A DNA stretch of 64,000 nucleotides from Shinella sp. XGS7 (lineage in GTDB: Bacteria > Pseudomonadota > Gammaproteobacteria > Burkholderiales > Burkholderiaceae_C), in the NCBI RefSeq assembly GCF_020535565.1, contig NZ_CP084758.1, positions 2,803,001 to 2,867,000 of the forward strand. Direction: 5' to 3'. The number at the start of each line of letters is the position of its first letter. Position 1 is the stretch's first letter. The notes below the pieces were generated by a model that worked only from the letters and a program-made list of their open reading frames with translations, made no database searches and had not been told where the DNA came from. Shown piece after piece: positions 18,301-25,460 of the stretch. The position numbers and the translations under genes are program-made.

Positions 18301-19223
18301 GGACCGGCACAACCTGGCCAGGGGCCGTGGGCACGAGCTTCCTGACCTGCGTTGCCGGCGTTGACCAGATTGCCTGGTCGGCCGAAACCATTCCCCTGGA
18401 CCCGAACCGGCGCTATGCGCTCACGTCGAACTTGGGGGCTGGCGTTGGCAACAACCGCAACAACTACCTGATCGTCGATATGTTCGACCTGTCTGGTAAC
18501 CGAGTCGGTACTGGGGGCTGGGGGGGCACATATTCAGGCTACACCTTTGGAGCCACCGTGGCTGGGGACTCCACCTGGCGGCAGTACGGCCAAGTTTTCG
18601 GCAAGAACACTCCGCGCCCGATTCCCTCCAATGTGGCCTATTGCCGGATCGGAGTGTGGTTCCAGTACTCCGCGGGCAGCTCGGCGGCAGAGCAGGCTGC
18701 CCAGGACGTGCGCCTGCAGGAGGTGGTTGGCTGGGGCGCCATCCAGACCGACAACGTGGCCAACGGCGCCATCACCGACAACGGCGGTGTCACCGTTCCC
18801 GTTAGCACTTCGCCGGGCTTCCCCGGTGGTTCAGTGGCCGTTCTGGGCTTCCTCATCGGGCCCACGCTGACCCTGAACGCCGAGGATGTCCTCAACTTCG
18901 ACATCAACGGCTTCCACGACCAGGGCCAGGTCATGCCTGTGGGCGACATGGGCTGGCTCAGCCACTTCACCGTCGATGCCTGGGTCACCGTGTCCGGTGC
19001 CGAGTCGGGCGCGCACAGCTACTCATCGACCATCAGCGCTGGCGTCGGCCTCGATACGCGCATCCCCATCCGTCACTCCATGCAGCTCCAGCCCGGCGCC
19101 GGCACCTGGAACTTCCAGCTGGTGTACCGCATTAGGAGTTACGACGACAGCGGGATCAATCAACCGCGCTGCACCGCCTGGAGCAGCCGAGGGGAATGGG
19201 CATGGAAGAAGACCAAGCGTTGA
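15396..19223 (+). CDS. gpJ-like central tail tip / host specificity protein
   Basis: 1275 residues, the longest prophage gene. It starts with hydrophobic helices (FIAAALVAAEVITVGTAIMT), as gpJ-type and Phage-tail_3 proteins often do, then a tube-binding domain (RARSRCYGRVRNVDGVLFKA), FN3-like domains in the middle (~790-900) and a Gly/Ser/Asn-rich C-terminal ~300 residues likely to bind the receptor. The ATG at 15396 overlaps the previous TAA and follows GGAGG; a GTG at 15387 is an alternative. The codon and residue style changes after residue ~870, consistent with a swapped receptor-binding tip. Confidence 0.85.
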   Translation: MPPVFIAAALVAAEVITVGTAIMTAISYGISQYQQRRAERKARDAYNDSLKDRLVMTATVDRARSRCYGRVRNVDGVLFKATWGPKKSYYTWVVALCGHEIDGIEQVMFNDVPVSLDANGRVLNAPWNRADNALQTPVTIPAGSNSITLPYVPADGSVKVVAETSSGDQVIPATVSGSTVTVSDAAFLGTLKRVVSVQPKDYQRAQVRLYNGGDGQDLSNSLAADMPDLIIPGKHRFAGMACLRVDLFYDQEAFANGPPNPVTAVFRGAKVYDWRLNRLSNPHYDGATGGLPGTGLQLWTTSGAVTAAVVGSGVEAGQRYIDVRIQGSASGASHFAYLSFAAFANRPAAAPGQTWHAGVYCRRIAGAAGVFLPQLTLRGFSATYDQVHRVTASLDLATFNTATALSRSRSSVSLALTDPAVTMVESQLMFVVNNGETLDLTVRVGLATLSQGVDAVRWTENPALIAADWSMYLNGGGLGPDEIWRDDFTARANECDVLHAFTSRNQEGATTTTTRPLYTCNLALGTDGDPMQALDEICQTMAGAYAWPGGRLTIDAGVWRAPSGTITSDWISDQAAIEAVSDAPLQDRVNVITPIIADAAKAYVEAPMPRVAAEAYIALDGAEEPREERYLGVSDADHAAHIAGVHLRQPRAAATYTLPLKLLGLQCKLFETWSLNIPGLGLTGQPFKLVSWRLDLSKALVLTTWKANPASIYDPDAEFRREDALPNNALPNPFSVPELGALTLESGTEHLLKRADGSVISRLCVKWPAVQNEAVLNHAAGIELRCGLAGTDPATWITLAVPGSDTQAYFDQVQDRRAYAVIARCRNRLVGGKWSLPAVHVVVGKTQPPAAVQGFSLQVIPGALRGRRTRSAEPDWAGSIVKIGTTEAAAVPSDRAVVDRDGFLITSPYLGPTTVWIADVDFSGNVGPWASASINVDNRALVTAGGALNRNPACDDPTAWVLSGGVQMRTGTTWPGAVGTSFLTCVAGVDQIAWSAETIPLDPNRRYALTSNLGAGVGNNRNNYLIVDMFDLSGNRVGTGGWGGTYSGYTFGATVAGDSTWRQYGQVFGKNTPRPIPSNVAYCRIGVWFQYSAGSSAAEQAAQDVRLQEVVGWGAIQTDNVANGAITDNGGVTVPVSTSPGFPGGSVAVLGFLIGPTLTLNAEDVLNFDINGFHDQGQVMPVGDMGWLSHFTVDAWVTVSGAESGAHSYSSTISAGVGLDTRIPIRHSMQLQPGAGTWNFQLVYRIRSYDDSGINQPRCTAWSSRGEWAWKKTKR

Positions 19224-19660
19224 TGATCCCGGCCACCTACCTGCCGGGCGAGGGCGGCCGCATCACGCGATGGGGCCAGGGCGTTGCGCCCGTGCTGCCG
19301 GGCGAGGAGGCGACCGAAGTGCCGGTCGGGCTCGACCCATCCCGGCAGTGGGCCTTGGTCGACGGTCAGCTCACGCCCTACCAGCCGCCCGCACCGGCCG
19401 ACACCGAATGGGCCACCTACAGCTGGAGCGCTCAGGCCTGGGCCTGGGTGGCCACGCCCACCACCGCCGCGCTGGCCCGGGCCGCCCGTGCCGAGCGTGA
19501 CCGGCGCATGGACGCCACGGTGTCCGTTTCGCTCAAGTACTACCGCCTGGGCGAGCCCATCCCTCAGGCCTGGGCCGACTACATGCAGGCCCTGGCCGAC
19601 GTGCCCGAGCAGCCGGGCTTCCCCACGGCCATCACCTGGCCCACACCTCCCACACCATGA
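19202..19660 (+). CDS. Putative tail fibre assembly / tip-associated protein
   Basis: 152 residues. The N-terminal half is Gly/Pro-rich. The C-terminal half, ERDRRMDATVSVSLKYYRLG then IPQAWADYMQALADVPEQPGFP and ITWPTPP, matches the closing pattern of phage tail fibre assembly chaperones and XkdW-like proteins. It overlaps the gpJ-like gene, consistent with a partner of the receptor-binding tip. The ATG at 19202 is preferred over 19196 because GAGGGG lies seven bases before it. Confidence 0.65.
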   Translation: MEEDQALMIPATYLPGEGGRITRWGQGVAPVLPGEEATEVPVGLDPSRQWALVDGQLTPYQPPAPADTEWATYSWSAQAWAWVATPTTAALARAARAERDRRMDATVSVSLKYYRLGEPIPQAWADYMQALADVPEQPGFPTAITWPTPPTP

Positions 19661-20070
19661 AGCATCTGATCCTGTGCATCGTGCTCGCCACCTCGGCCAG
19701 CGCGAGGGCGGAGCCTTGGCGGCTCGGCGCCCACCTGGCCAGCGCCCACGCCCGCGGCGGCTATGAGGCGGCCACCGTGGGCGTCTACGCCCGCGCGCCC
19801 GATGGCCTCACCCTGGGCCTGCTGCGCAACAGCGAGCGCCGCGCCAGCCTCTACCTGGCGCACACCTGGGAGACCCGCGACCAGCGCTGGGCCCTGAGTG
19901 CCGGCGTCATCACCGGCTACCGCGGCGCCGCCGTGTCGCCCCTCGTGGTGCCCAGCCTGCGCCTGCCGCTGCCAGGGCAGGGCGCTGCCGCGCTGCGCCT
20001 GTCCCTCATCCCCAAGGCCCGCGCCGGCGGCAGCAGCGCGCTGCACCTCTCGGCCGAAGGCGACTTCTGA
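19657..20070 (+). CDS. Prophage exported beta-rich hypothetical protein
   Basis: 137 residues with a clear Sec signal peptide (MKHLILCIVLATSASARAEP, cleavage after the second ARA). The mature part has alternating strands (ATVGVYARAPDGLTLGLLRN, RASLYLAHTWETRDQ, WALSAGVITGYRG) like a small outer-membrane or periplasmic barrel, ending in Phe. The gene is coupled to the previous one (ATGA) and lies just before the holin candidates. Its function is unknown; it may be a lysogenic-conversion or superinfection-exclusion factor. Confidence 0.6.
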   Translation: MKHLILCIVLATSASARAEPWRLGAHLASAHARGGYEAATVGVYARAPDGLTLGLLRNSERRASLYLAHTWETRDQRWALSAGVITGYRGAAVSPLVVPSLRLPLPGQGAAALRLSLIPKARAGGSSALHLSAEGDF

Positions 20071-20094
20071 TAGCCCTCCACCAAGCCATCACCC

Positions 20095-20499
20095 ATGCCC
20101 GAACCCACCTCCACCGCCACGGCCACGCTGGTCGCGGCCGCCAGTGCAGTACCGCCTGTCACGCTGCTGGGCATCTCGCTCGGCCTGCGCGCAGATCTGC
20201 TGATTGCGGGCTTTGCCGGCTCGCTGGTGGCCATCATCCTGCTGGACACCGTGCCGGGGCTGGGTGACACCTGGCAGCACCTGGTGCGCACCTCGATGCG
20301 GCGCATGGCGGTGGCCTGCGCCTCCAGCATCACCGCGGGCTACATGACGCCCCTGGCCCTGCTGCTCGCGGCCGTGCCTGAGAGCCTGCTGCTGAGCATG
20401 GCCTTCCTGGTCGGCGCCGGCGCTCAGAAGCTGCTGGTCAAGCTGCTGGCCAAGTACTGGGGCGCCTCGGTTCAGGACGGCGAGCGGGGTGGGGCATGA
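20095..20499 (+). CDS. Putative holin (three membrane segments)
   Basis: 134 residues with three predicted membrane helices: ~30-55 (LLIAGFAGSLVAIILLD), ~70-100 (MAVACASSITAGYMTPLALL) and ~100-122 (LLLSMAFLVGAGAQKLLVKL). Positively charged residues flank the helices. It stands first in the lysis cassette, ahead of a second small membrane protein, a DUF5675 protein and Rz/Rz1. It overlaps the next gene by four bases. The holin role is inferred from topology and position. Confidence 0.65.
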   Translation: MPEPTSTATATLVAAASAVPPVTLLGISLGLRADLLIAGFAGSLVAIILLDTVPGLGDTWQHLVRTSMRRMAVACASSITAGYMTPLALLLAAVPESLLLSMAFLVGAGAQKLLVKLLAKYWGASVQDGERGGA

Positions 20500-20780
20500 G
20501 CGCCGAGCTGCTCCTCGCCTTGCACTGGCTGGCCGGCCTGGTGGTGATGGCCGAAGCGCTCAACAAGCTGGAGCGCACGCGGCCGCGGCGCCCTGGCCTC
20601 AGCACCCGCGAGCGCTGGGCCGAGTGGCTCAAGGCCCTGGCCTGGCTGCTGCTGGCCATCGGCGCCGGCGGCGCGCTCATCGGTCCCGTCTTCAATCTTC
20701 CCCCGCCAGGCCTGCGCGATGTGTGCGTCGCAGCCGGTTTCGCGGTCCTCGTCGTTCGCACCCGCATCAAGGAGGGCTGA
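20496..20780 (+). CDS. Small membrane protein, putative second holin/antiholin
   Basis: 94 residues with three hydrophobic segments (MSAELLLALHWLAGLVVMAE, WLKALAWLLLAIGAGGALI, VCVAAGFAVLVV) separated by a strongly basic loop with RTRPRRPG. It starts inside the previous gene (ATGA) and ends directly against the next ATG. A pair of small membrane proteins at this place often acts as holin and antiholin. No family was recognised. Confidence 0.6.
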   Translation: MSAELLLALHWLAGLVVMAEALNKLERTRPRRPGLSTRERWAEWLKALAWLLLAIGAGGALIGPVFNLPPPGLRDVCVAAGFAVLVVRTRIKEG

Positions 20781-21224
20781 ATGCCTGATACCCCCACCAT
20801 CCGCCGCGCCACCCTCGTGCGCGGCCCCAGCTCGGACCTGGGCACCTTCGGCCGCCTGAGCTTTGGCGAGCACCAGGTCCACAGCGTCGAGCTGCCCTGG
20901 CGCAACAACCTCACGGGCAAGAGCTGCATCCCGCCTGCCGTGTACCGCTGCGAGCAGGTCAAGAGCCCGCGCTTTGGCCGGGTCTATGAAGTTCGGGATG
21001 TGCCTGGGCGCTCCAACATCCTGATCCACGCCGCGAACTTCGGCGGCAATGTCGACAAGGGCTACGACACCGACCTGCTCGGCTGCATCGCACCGGCCAT
21101 GGCCGTGGGTGTTCTGCGCAATCGCCGCGACAGCGATCAGAAAGCGGGCCTGAAAAGCGGCGACGCGCTCCAGCTGCTCCACGCGTGGGGCGCCGGCATC
21201 CCCTTCGAGCTGGAGATCCGCTAG
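20781..21224 (+). CDS. DUF5675 family protein in lysis cassette
   Basis: 147 residues. It begins with a strand pair (TLVRGPSSDLGTFGRLSF) and has ELPWRNN, SCIPPAVYRC, RSNILIHAANFGG and LLGCIAP. The IHAANF...LLGCI layout resembles the His and Cys spacing of L,D-transpeptidase-type folds, and DUF5675 proteins are common next to phage lysis genes. No lysozyme, amidase or muraminidase gene is seen elsewhere in the prophage, so this is the best candidate for the wall-active enzyme. The link to peptidoglycan is inference. Confidence 0.7.
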   Translation: MPDTPTIRRATLVRGPSSDLGTFGRLSFGEHQVHSVELPWRNNLTGKSCIPPAVYRCEQVKSPRFGRVYEVRDVPGRSNILIHAANFGGNVDKGYDTDLLGCIAPAMAVGVLRNRRDSDQKAGLKSGDALQLLHAWGAGIPFELEIR

Positions 21225-21296
21225 CCCCTGGCCAGCCCCGGCTCTCGATTTCCCAACCCGCGGTGCAGCGCACCGCTCATTTCCGAAAGGTAGACC

Positions 21297-21584
21297 ATGT
21301 CCTATTCCTTCAACGTTCGCGGCGCCACCAAGGCGCTGGCCCTCGCTGTCCTCGCCGCCAAGCTGGACGAAGTGGTGCAGCAGCAGCCCGTGCACGCCGC
21401 TGATCGCCAGCAAGCCCAGGCCGCGGCCGAGGCCTTCGTCGGCCTGCTGCCCGATGACGCCAGCAAGGAGGTGCACATCAACATCAGCGGCTACGTCTCC
21501 GGCCAGTGGAGCGGCAGCGACCTGGTGCAGCTGAGCGGCGCTTCGGTGTCGGTCAGCGCCAGCCTCGTCACGCCGGCGGGCTGA
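21297..21584 (+). CDS. Phage hypothetical protein
   Basis: 95 residues. An Ala/Gln-rich N-terminal helical half (KALALAVLAAKLDEVVQQQ, AADRQQAQAAAEAFVGLL) is followed by a strand-rich C-terminal half (EVHINISGYVSGQWSG, VSVSASLVTPAG). It has a good ribosome site (GAAAGG) and lies between the DUF5675 and Rz-like genes. No family is recognised. The Ser/Val strand repeats recall small virion-associated proteins. Confidence 0.6.
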   Translation: MSYSFNVRGATKALALAVLAAKLDEVVQQQPVHAADRQQAQAAAEAFVGLLPDDASKEVHINISGYVSGQWSGSDLVQLSGASVSVSASLVTPAG

Positions 21585-21586
21585 CC

Positions 21587-21940
21587 ATGGACCTGCGCCT
21601 GTGCGCGGCCGTTGCGGCCGCAGCAGCCTGCCTGGGCTGGTGGCTCGGCGCCGGCCGCGTCCAGGCGCGCTGGGATGCCGCAGAGCTGCAGCGTGAGCGC
21701 GCGGTGGTCACGCTGGCAGCCCAGGAAGCCCGCCGGCAGAACCATGAGGCGGCGGTCTATGCCGCCCAGGCGGCTCGCCTGCGCGCCGCCGCGGCCCAAT
21801 CCCTGCCCGACTTCCGAGAGGCCCTACATGCCCCGATTTCATGCCCTGCCGGCGCCGAGCTGGATCTGGCCACTCTGCCTGTGCCTGCTGGCGTCATTGA
21901 GCGCCTGCAGCACGTCGGCGCCGACGCGCGGCCAGAGTAG
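21587..21940 (+). CDS. Rz-like inner-membrane spanin
   Basis: 117 residues: one N-terminal membrane anchor (LRLCAAVAAAAACLGWWLGAG) followed by a charged helical periplasmic part rich in Ala, Arg and Gln (ERAVVTLAAQEARRQNHEAA), the layout of i-spanins. It partners the nested lipoprotein frame at 21828 to fuse the two membranes in the last lysis step. It starts two bases after the previous stop. Confidence 0.8.
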   Translation: MDLRLCAAVAAAAACLGWWLGAGRVQARWDAAELQRERAVVTLAAQEARRQNHEAAVYAAQAARLRAAAAQSLPDFREALHAPISCPAGAELDLATLPVPAGVIERLQHVGADARPE

Positions 21941-22109
21941 CCCGCCGCCGGCCGAGCTGGCCACGCCCTGCTGGCCTGGGCCTGCCTGGCCGGAAGAGGA
22001 GGGGGCCACCCTCGGCGAGCTGCTGGAGGTGGTCTACCAGCGCGAGGCCGCCGCGGCAGAGTGCCGGGCCCGCCACCGCGCCTTGGTCAGGGCCTGGCCG
22101 TCGCAGTAA
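21828..22109 (+). CDS. Rz1-like outer-membrane lipoprotein spanin (nested in Rz)
   Basis: 93 residues, starting inside the Rz-like gene in the +1 frame and extending 169 bases past it, an overlapped embedded spanin arrangement. The signal peptide is PSWIWPLCLCLLASLSAC, with lipobox LSAC and Cys at residue 27. The mature chain is Pro-rich (SSPPPAELATPCWPGPAWP) and then helical, as in o-spanins. Its 3' end overlaps the end of the convergent acyltransferase gene by 23 bases. Confidence 0.8.
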   Translation: MPRFHALPAPSWIWPLCLCLLASLSACSTSAPTRGQSSPPPAELATPCWPGPAWPEEEGATLGELLEVVYQREAAAAECRARHRALVRAWPSQ

Positions 22110-23193
22110 GTGCCGGCGGTGGGTGCCGGCCGGCCATCGCTGCGCCCCATGCCATGCCGGGCTTCTCGATCCAGCGGAACGTGAGCACCGACAGGCCGTA
22201 GGTCGCGGGGATGGCGGTGCCCAGCAGCAGGAGCGTGTAGGTCAGCTGACTGAGGTCCAGCTGGTTCAGCACGTACACCGCGAGGGTCATCGGGATCATG
22301 TGGACCAGATAGGTCGAGTACGACAGCTCACCCATGCGAACCAGGGCGGGGCGGCTCAGGAAGCTACTGAGCGGCCGCACCCAGCGAACCCCAGCGGCGC
22401 AGGTCGCTGCAGCCACCCAGAGCCCGAGCGGCAGGAGCTGCCAGGCCCCGCCACGATAGAGCGCTGCAGCGCCAAAGAAGAGCGCCAGGGGCCCATAGAA
22501 GCGCCTGGCCTCGGGGTTTGTCACCAGCGAGTAGGTGGCAATGCCCAGGCCGAAGTGCCAGATGTAGGAGCCCAGATAGCCCTGCGTGAGGCCGCGGCTG
22601 CTGAAGGCGGCCAGAGCCATCACGGCGACGGCGGCCACCGCTCGGCGTGGCGTGGCCAGGCCCCACACCATCAGCGGAGCCACCAGGTAGAACTGCCATT
22701 CAAGGGACACGCTCCACGCCTGGCCCACCAGCGTCCAGGCAGCGCCCGGCAGGAGCCCGGGAGGCACCAAGCCCTGCAGCAGGGGGATGTGCACCAGCAC
22801 ATGCGCTGGCAGGTTCTGCGTGGCCGTCTGGGCCAGCATCAGCCGGTTGCCATTGGTCAGGGTGGGGAAGGGCGCATTGAGCCACGCCTGCAGGGCCAGC
22901 GGCAGCATCACGGTCGATACGGCCAGCACCGCCAGGTAGAGCGGAAAGATGCGGAAGGCGCGGCGGGTGATGTAGGGCCGGTAGGCCTCCCGCCGCTGTG
23001 CAACGAGCAGCGCGATCACGAAGCCCGACAGCACGATGAACACGTCGACGGCCAGCGTGCTGCGCCGAATCAGCGGCAGGCGCCAGCCTGCGGCCAGAGT
23101 CAGGTGCCCGAGTACAACCCACCAGGCCATGAGGCCTCGCAGGCCCTCCAGCGCGCGAATCTTGTGCTGATCCGGCGGCATTGTGTGTGCCAT
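22087..23193 (-). CDS. Acyltransferase 3 family membrane protein (O-acetylase type)
   Basis: 368 residues with ~10 membrane helices, the normal size for the OafA/YrhL-type acyltransferase 3 domain. Seen: an N-terminal ALEGLRGLMAWWVVLGHLTL with the conserved Arg and candidate active-site His, VDVFIVLSGFVIALL (the FxxSGF motif) and RRAFRIFPLYL. Such enzymes O-acylate surface sugars. Within a prophage this suggests lysogenic conversion that changes the receptor. The ATG at 23193 has an AGGGAG site 10 bases upstream. It faces the lysis genes and shares a strand with the integrase. Confidence 0.85.
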   Translation of the reverse strand: MAHTMPPDQHKIRALEGLRGLMAWWVVLGHLTLAAGWRLPLIRRSTLAVDVFIVLSGFVIALLVAQRREAYRPYITRRAFRIFPLYLAVLAVSTVMLPLALQAWLNAPFPTLTNGNRLMLAQTATQNLPAHVLVHIPLLQGLVPPGLLPGAAWTLVGQAWSVSLEWQFYLVAPLMVWGLATPRRAVAAVAVMALAAFSSRGLTQGYLGSYIWHFGLGIATYSLVTNPEARRFYGPLALFFGAAALYRGGAWQLLPLGLWVAAATCAAGVRWVRPLSSFLSRPALVRMGELSYSTYLVHMIPMTLAVYVLNQLDLSQLTYTLLLLGTAIPATYGLSVLTFRWIEKPGMAWGAAMAGRHPPPALTATARP

Positions 23194-23302
23194 TGTTCTA
23201 TCACTCCCTGGCCCCAGTCTATCGGCCGCCTGCGATCCGGTGGTGCGCTCACCCCCTCGATCAGGGGCGGCACCCTCCTCCTGGGCGTGAACTATTGCAG
23301 CG

Positions 23303-23770
23303 CTACAGCCTCCCGGCTCGAATGGCGGCGTTCACACCCAGCCGCTCTACGATCTCCATGGCGGCCGCAAGATGGTGCGGAAGCGCAGAGCCCGCCATCA
23401 CGCCCAGCAGGCCGCTGCGGTCCGTCACCGTGACGTAGATGCCCCAGACCACATCGCGCCGGATGAGGAGATAAGCTCGCTCCCCGTGGGCGTAGATCTT
23501 CTCCAAGCGCAGCCGCTCATCAAGGCACTGCTGGGCAAGCGCTGAGCTGGGGTTGATTGGCCGGGGCCGCCAGGCCGTGGGGTCGATGTCATCCGTGCCG
23601 GTTTCTCGCATCCATTGCGAGCAGCCCCGCGGTGCCTGGCTGCGGTTGCAGCAGCTCGCCGGGTTCACGCAAAACGAGCTATCGGCCGAGTGCATGTAGC
23701 CGAACCAGTGGCAGGTCCAGCAGGGTTTGAGCAGGTCTTCGGGGCGGCCGTGTCCGCCAATGGCATGCAT
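23303..23770 (-). CDS. Cys-rich prophage protein under a LexA-type box
   Basis: 155 residues of no recognised family. The N-terminal half has Cys residues arranged LKPCWTCHWFGYM, SSFCVNPASCC and APRGCSQW, suggesting a small zinc-binding module. The C-terminal half has EKIYAHGERAYLLIRRDVVW and DRSGLLGVMAGSALPHHLAAAMEIVE, like a small alpha/beta domain. The ATG lies two bases from a near-perfect LexA box with no room for a ribosome site, and no upstream in-frame start exists, so a leaderless transcript is likely. It lies just downstream of the integrase gene on the same strand. Confidence 0.65.
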   Translation of the reverse strand: MHAIGGHGRPEDLLKPCWTCHWFGYMHSADSSFCVNPASCCNRSQAPRGCSQWMRETGTDDIDPTAWRPRPINPSSALAQQCLDERLRLEKIYAHGERAYLLIRRDVVWGIYVTVTDRSGLLGVMAGSALPHHLAAAMEIVERLGVNAAIRAGRL

Positions 23771-23772
23771 GA

Positions 23773-23792
23773 TACTGTAAATATATACAGTA
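23773..23792 (-). promoter_or_regulatory. LexA/SOS box
   Basis: TACTGTAAATATATACAGTA on the plus strand is a palindrome with the CTGT-N8-ACAG core of the proteobacterial LexA operator, extended by one more matching pair on each side (gaTACTGTA...TACAGTAtc). It lies between the integrase stop and the Cys-rich gene start, so LexA would control the latter. A TATATT -10-like element sits inside the box on the minus strand. Confidence 0.85.
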
Positions 23793-23815
23793 TCTTCGAC
23801 CCGTCCAGGCGGCCG

Positions 23816-25435
23816 TCATCGCTCCATTGATTCCACCTCGTCGCCGGCGATCCAGCTGCCTGTGGGGTCGATGCGGATGGAGCGTGACACGCCGCCCTTG
23901 GCCACAAGCACCACGTCAATCACGTCCAGGCCATCGGCGGGCCGGAAGCCGCTTGCATAGACCACGATCCGCTCGAAGGTGTCGGCCACCAGCTGGCGCG
24001 CCTGGTGCCGCGCATCCTCGTCCAGCTCCTCCACGCCCTTGGCCAGGGCGCGCCATCGGCCATCCGCGCCCTCGATCTCCTTCCTGGCCAGGCCGCTGAT
24101 CTGGCTCTCCAGTGTCTGGATCTCGCCCTGCAGCTGCTCCCGCTGCTTCTCCAGCTCGCGAGCCTTCCGCGCAAAGACCGCCGGCGTCTCGCTGGCGGCG
24201 GTGGCCAGCATGGCGCTCATCAGGCGGTCGAGCTGGGCGTCTATCTCAGCCAGCTCGCTGCGGCGCTTGGCCAGCTGAGCGCGCAGTGGCGTCGCGCGGT
24301 CGCCCCCATAGAGCTTCTGCAGGTTCAGAATGTCCGAGCAGTAGCTCATCAGCGCCCGCTCCAGCGGGGCAACGCTTCGCGAGCGAGGGTGCTGGCAGCG
24401 GCCATTGCCGTAGCTCAGGCCGGCACAGAGCAGACGTCTGTACCCGTCGCTGAGGCGGTTCGCGCGGTCCTTCAGCTTGTGAAACAGGTTCTGGCCGGCC
24501 ATGGCGCGGCCGCAGTAGCCGCAATAGGTGATGCCAAGGCCGGTCACTACATGAGGGATCAAGCTCTTGCCGCCGCGGCGGCCGCGGTCGCCTGACACGG
24601 CCGTCAGGTCCTGCCATTCGGCATCCGTGATCACGGCCGGGTAGTAGCCCTCCAGCTCGAACTCCTCGCCGCCCACGCTCAGCACTCGCTTGCCAATCAG
24701 CGCCGGGTTCTTGAGCTGGCGGTAGAGGTGCTGCGAGGTCATGGCATCGCCCGTGAGGGTCATGCCCGCGGCCGCCAGGCGCTGCACGATCAGCTGGCCG
24801 CTCAGGCCTCGCATGTACATCTGCACGGCCGCCCGCACCGCCTCGGCTCGCTCGGGGTGCAGCTCCCAGCCGTCCTCCGTCTCCACCAGCCATTTGGGGT
24901 CTCTGCCCTGCCGGATCTTGCCCCGGTAGGTGCCAGCCTGCCAGGCCTTGCACAGCTTCACGATGGAGGCGGTCACGCGCTTGCTCTTGGTGTCGCTCTC
25001 CTCGTGGGCGCGGATCATCACCAGCAGGCTGTAGACCAGGTCCATGGGGTTGGCTTTCAGCCGCTCGCGGCTGTAGGCCTTGCCATCGCTGGCTGTCACG
25101 ACCGTGATGCCCGCATTTACAATCGAGGCCAGTTGAGCCTGGGCCTGCAGCGGCTCGGCGCGCGACAGTCGGTCCAGCCCTTCAACCACCAGCACAGAGC
25201 CAGGCGGTACTTGTCCCCCTTCCACGGCGGCCAGGAACACGCCCAGGGCGCCCGATGTGACGTGGCGCTGGTGGTAGGCCGACAGGCCCTCATCGCGCAT
25301 CGTCAGCTGCTCGTCCAGCTTGAGCCCATGCTCCTGAGCCCACCGCGCCGCGTAAGCGGCCTGCCGCTCGGCGCTGTGCCCCGAGGCCTGGCGCGGATCA
25401 GAAAAGCGCGTGTAGCTGTAAACAAGCCCAGTCAA
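23816..25435 (-). CDS. Large serine integrase / recombinase
   Basis: 539 residues. The resolvase catalytic domain (~1-150) begins [12 protein letters not shown], with Ser12 as candidate nucleophile, and includes [12 protein letters not shown]. The recombinase domain spans ~165-280 ([28 protein letters not shown]). A zinc ribbon follows ([12 protein letters not shown] ... [13 protein letters not shown]), then a long coiled coil (~390-470). This layout is that of phage integrases acting on attP/attB. The only in-frame start is a TTG with an AGGGGG site five bases upstream, and that site overlaps the rimO start region. It marks the right end of the prophage. Confidence 0.9.
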   Translation of the reverse strand: MTGLVYSYTRFSDPRQASGHSAERQAAYAARWAQEHGLKLDEQLTMRDEGLSAYHQRHVTSGALGVFLAAVEGGQVPPGSVLVVEGLDRLSRAEPLQAQAQLASIVNAGITVVTASDGKAYSRERLKANPMDLVYSLLVMIRAHEESDTKSKRVTASIVKLCKAWQAGTYRGKIRQGRDPKWLVETEDGWELHPERAEAVRAAVQMYMRGLSGQLIVQRLAAAGMTLTGDAMTSQHLYRQLKNPALIGKRVLSVGGEEFELEGYYPAVITDAEWQDLTAVSGDRGRRGGKSLIPHVVTGLGITYCGYCGRAMAGQNLFHKLKDRANRLSDGYRRLLCAGLSYGNGRCQHPRSRSVAPLERALMSYCSDILNLQKLYGGDRATPLRAQLAKRRSELAEIDAQLDRLMSAMLATAASETPAVFARKARELEKQREQLQGEIQTLESQISGLARKEIEGADGRWRALAKGVEELDEDARHQARQLVADTFERIVVYASGFRPADGLDVIDVVLVAKGGVSRSIRIDPTGSWIAGDEVESMER

Positions 25436-25460
25436 AGAACACCCCCTATGAGCACTGAAA
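25431..25460. other. Probable right prophage-chromosome junction (att site)
   Basis: Only 12 bases separate the integrase TTG from the rimO ATG, so the crossover must lie in this gap or just inside one of the two genes. Serine integrases act on sites of ~40-50 bp next to their own gene, which fits. The left junction is outside the window, so a shared core cannot be read, and these limits are approximate. Confidence 0.5.
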
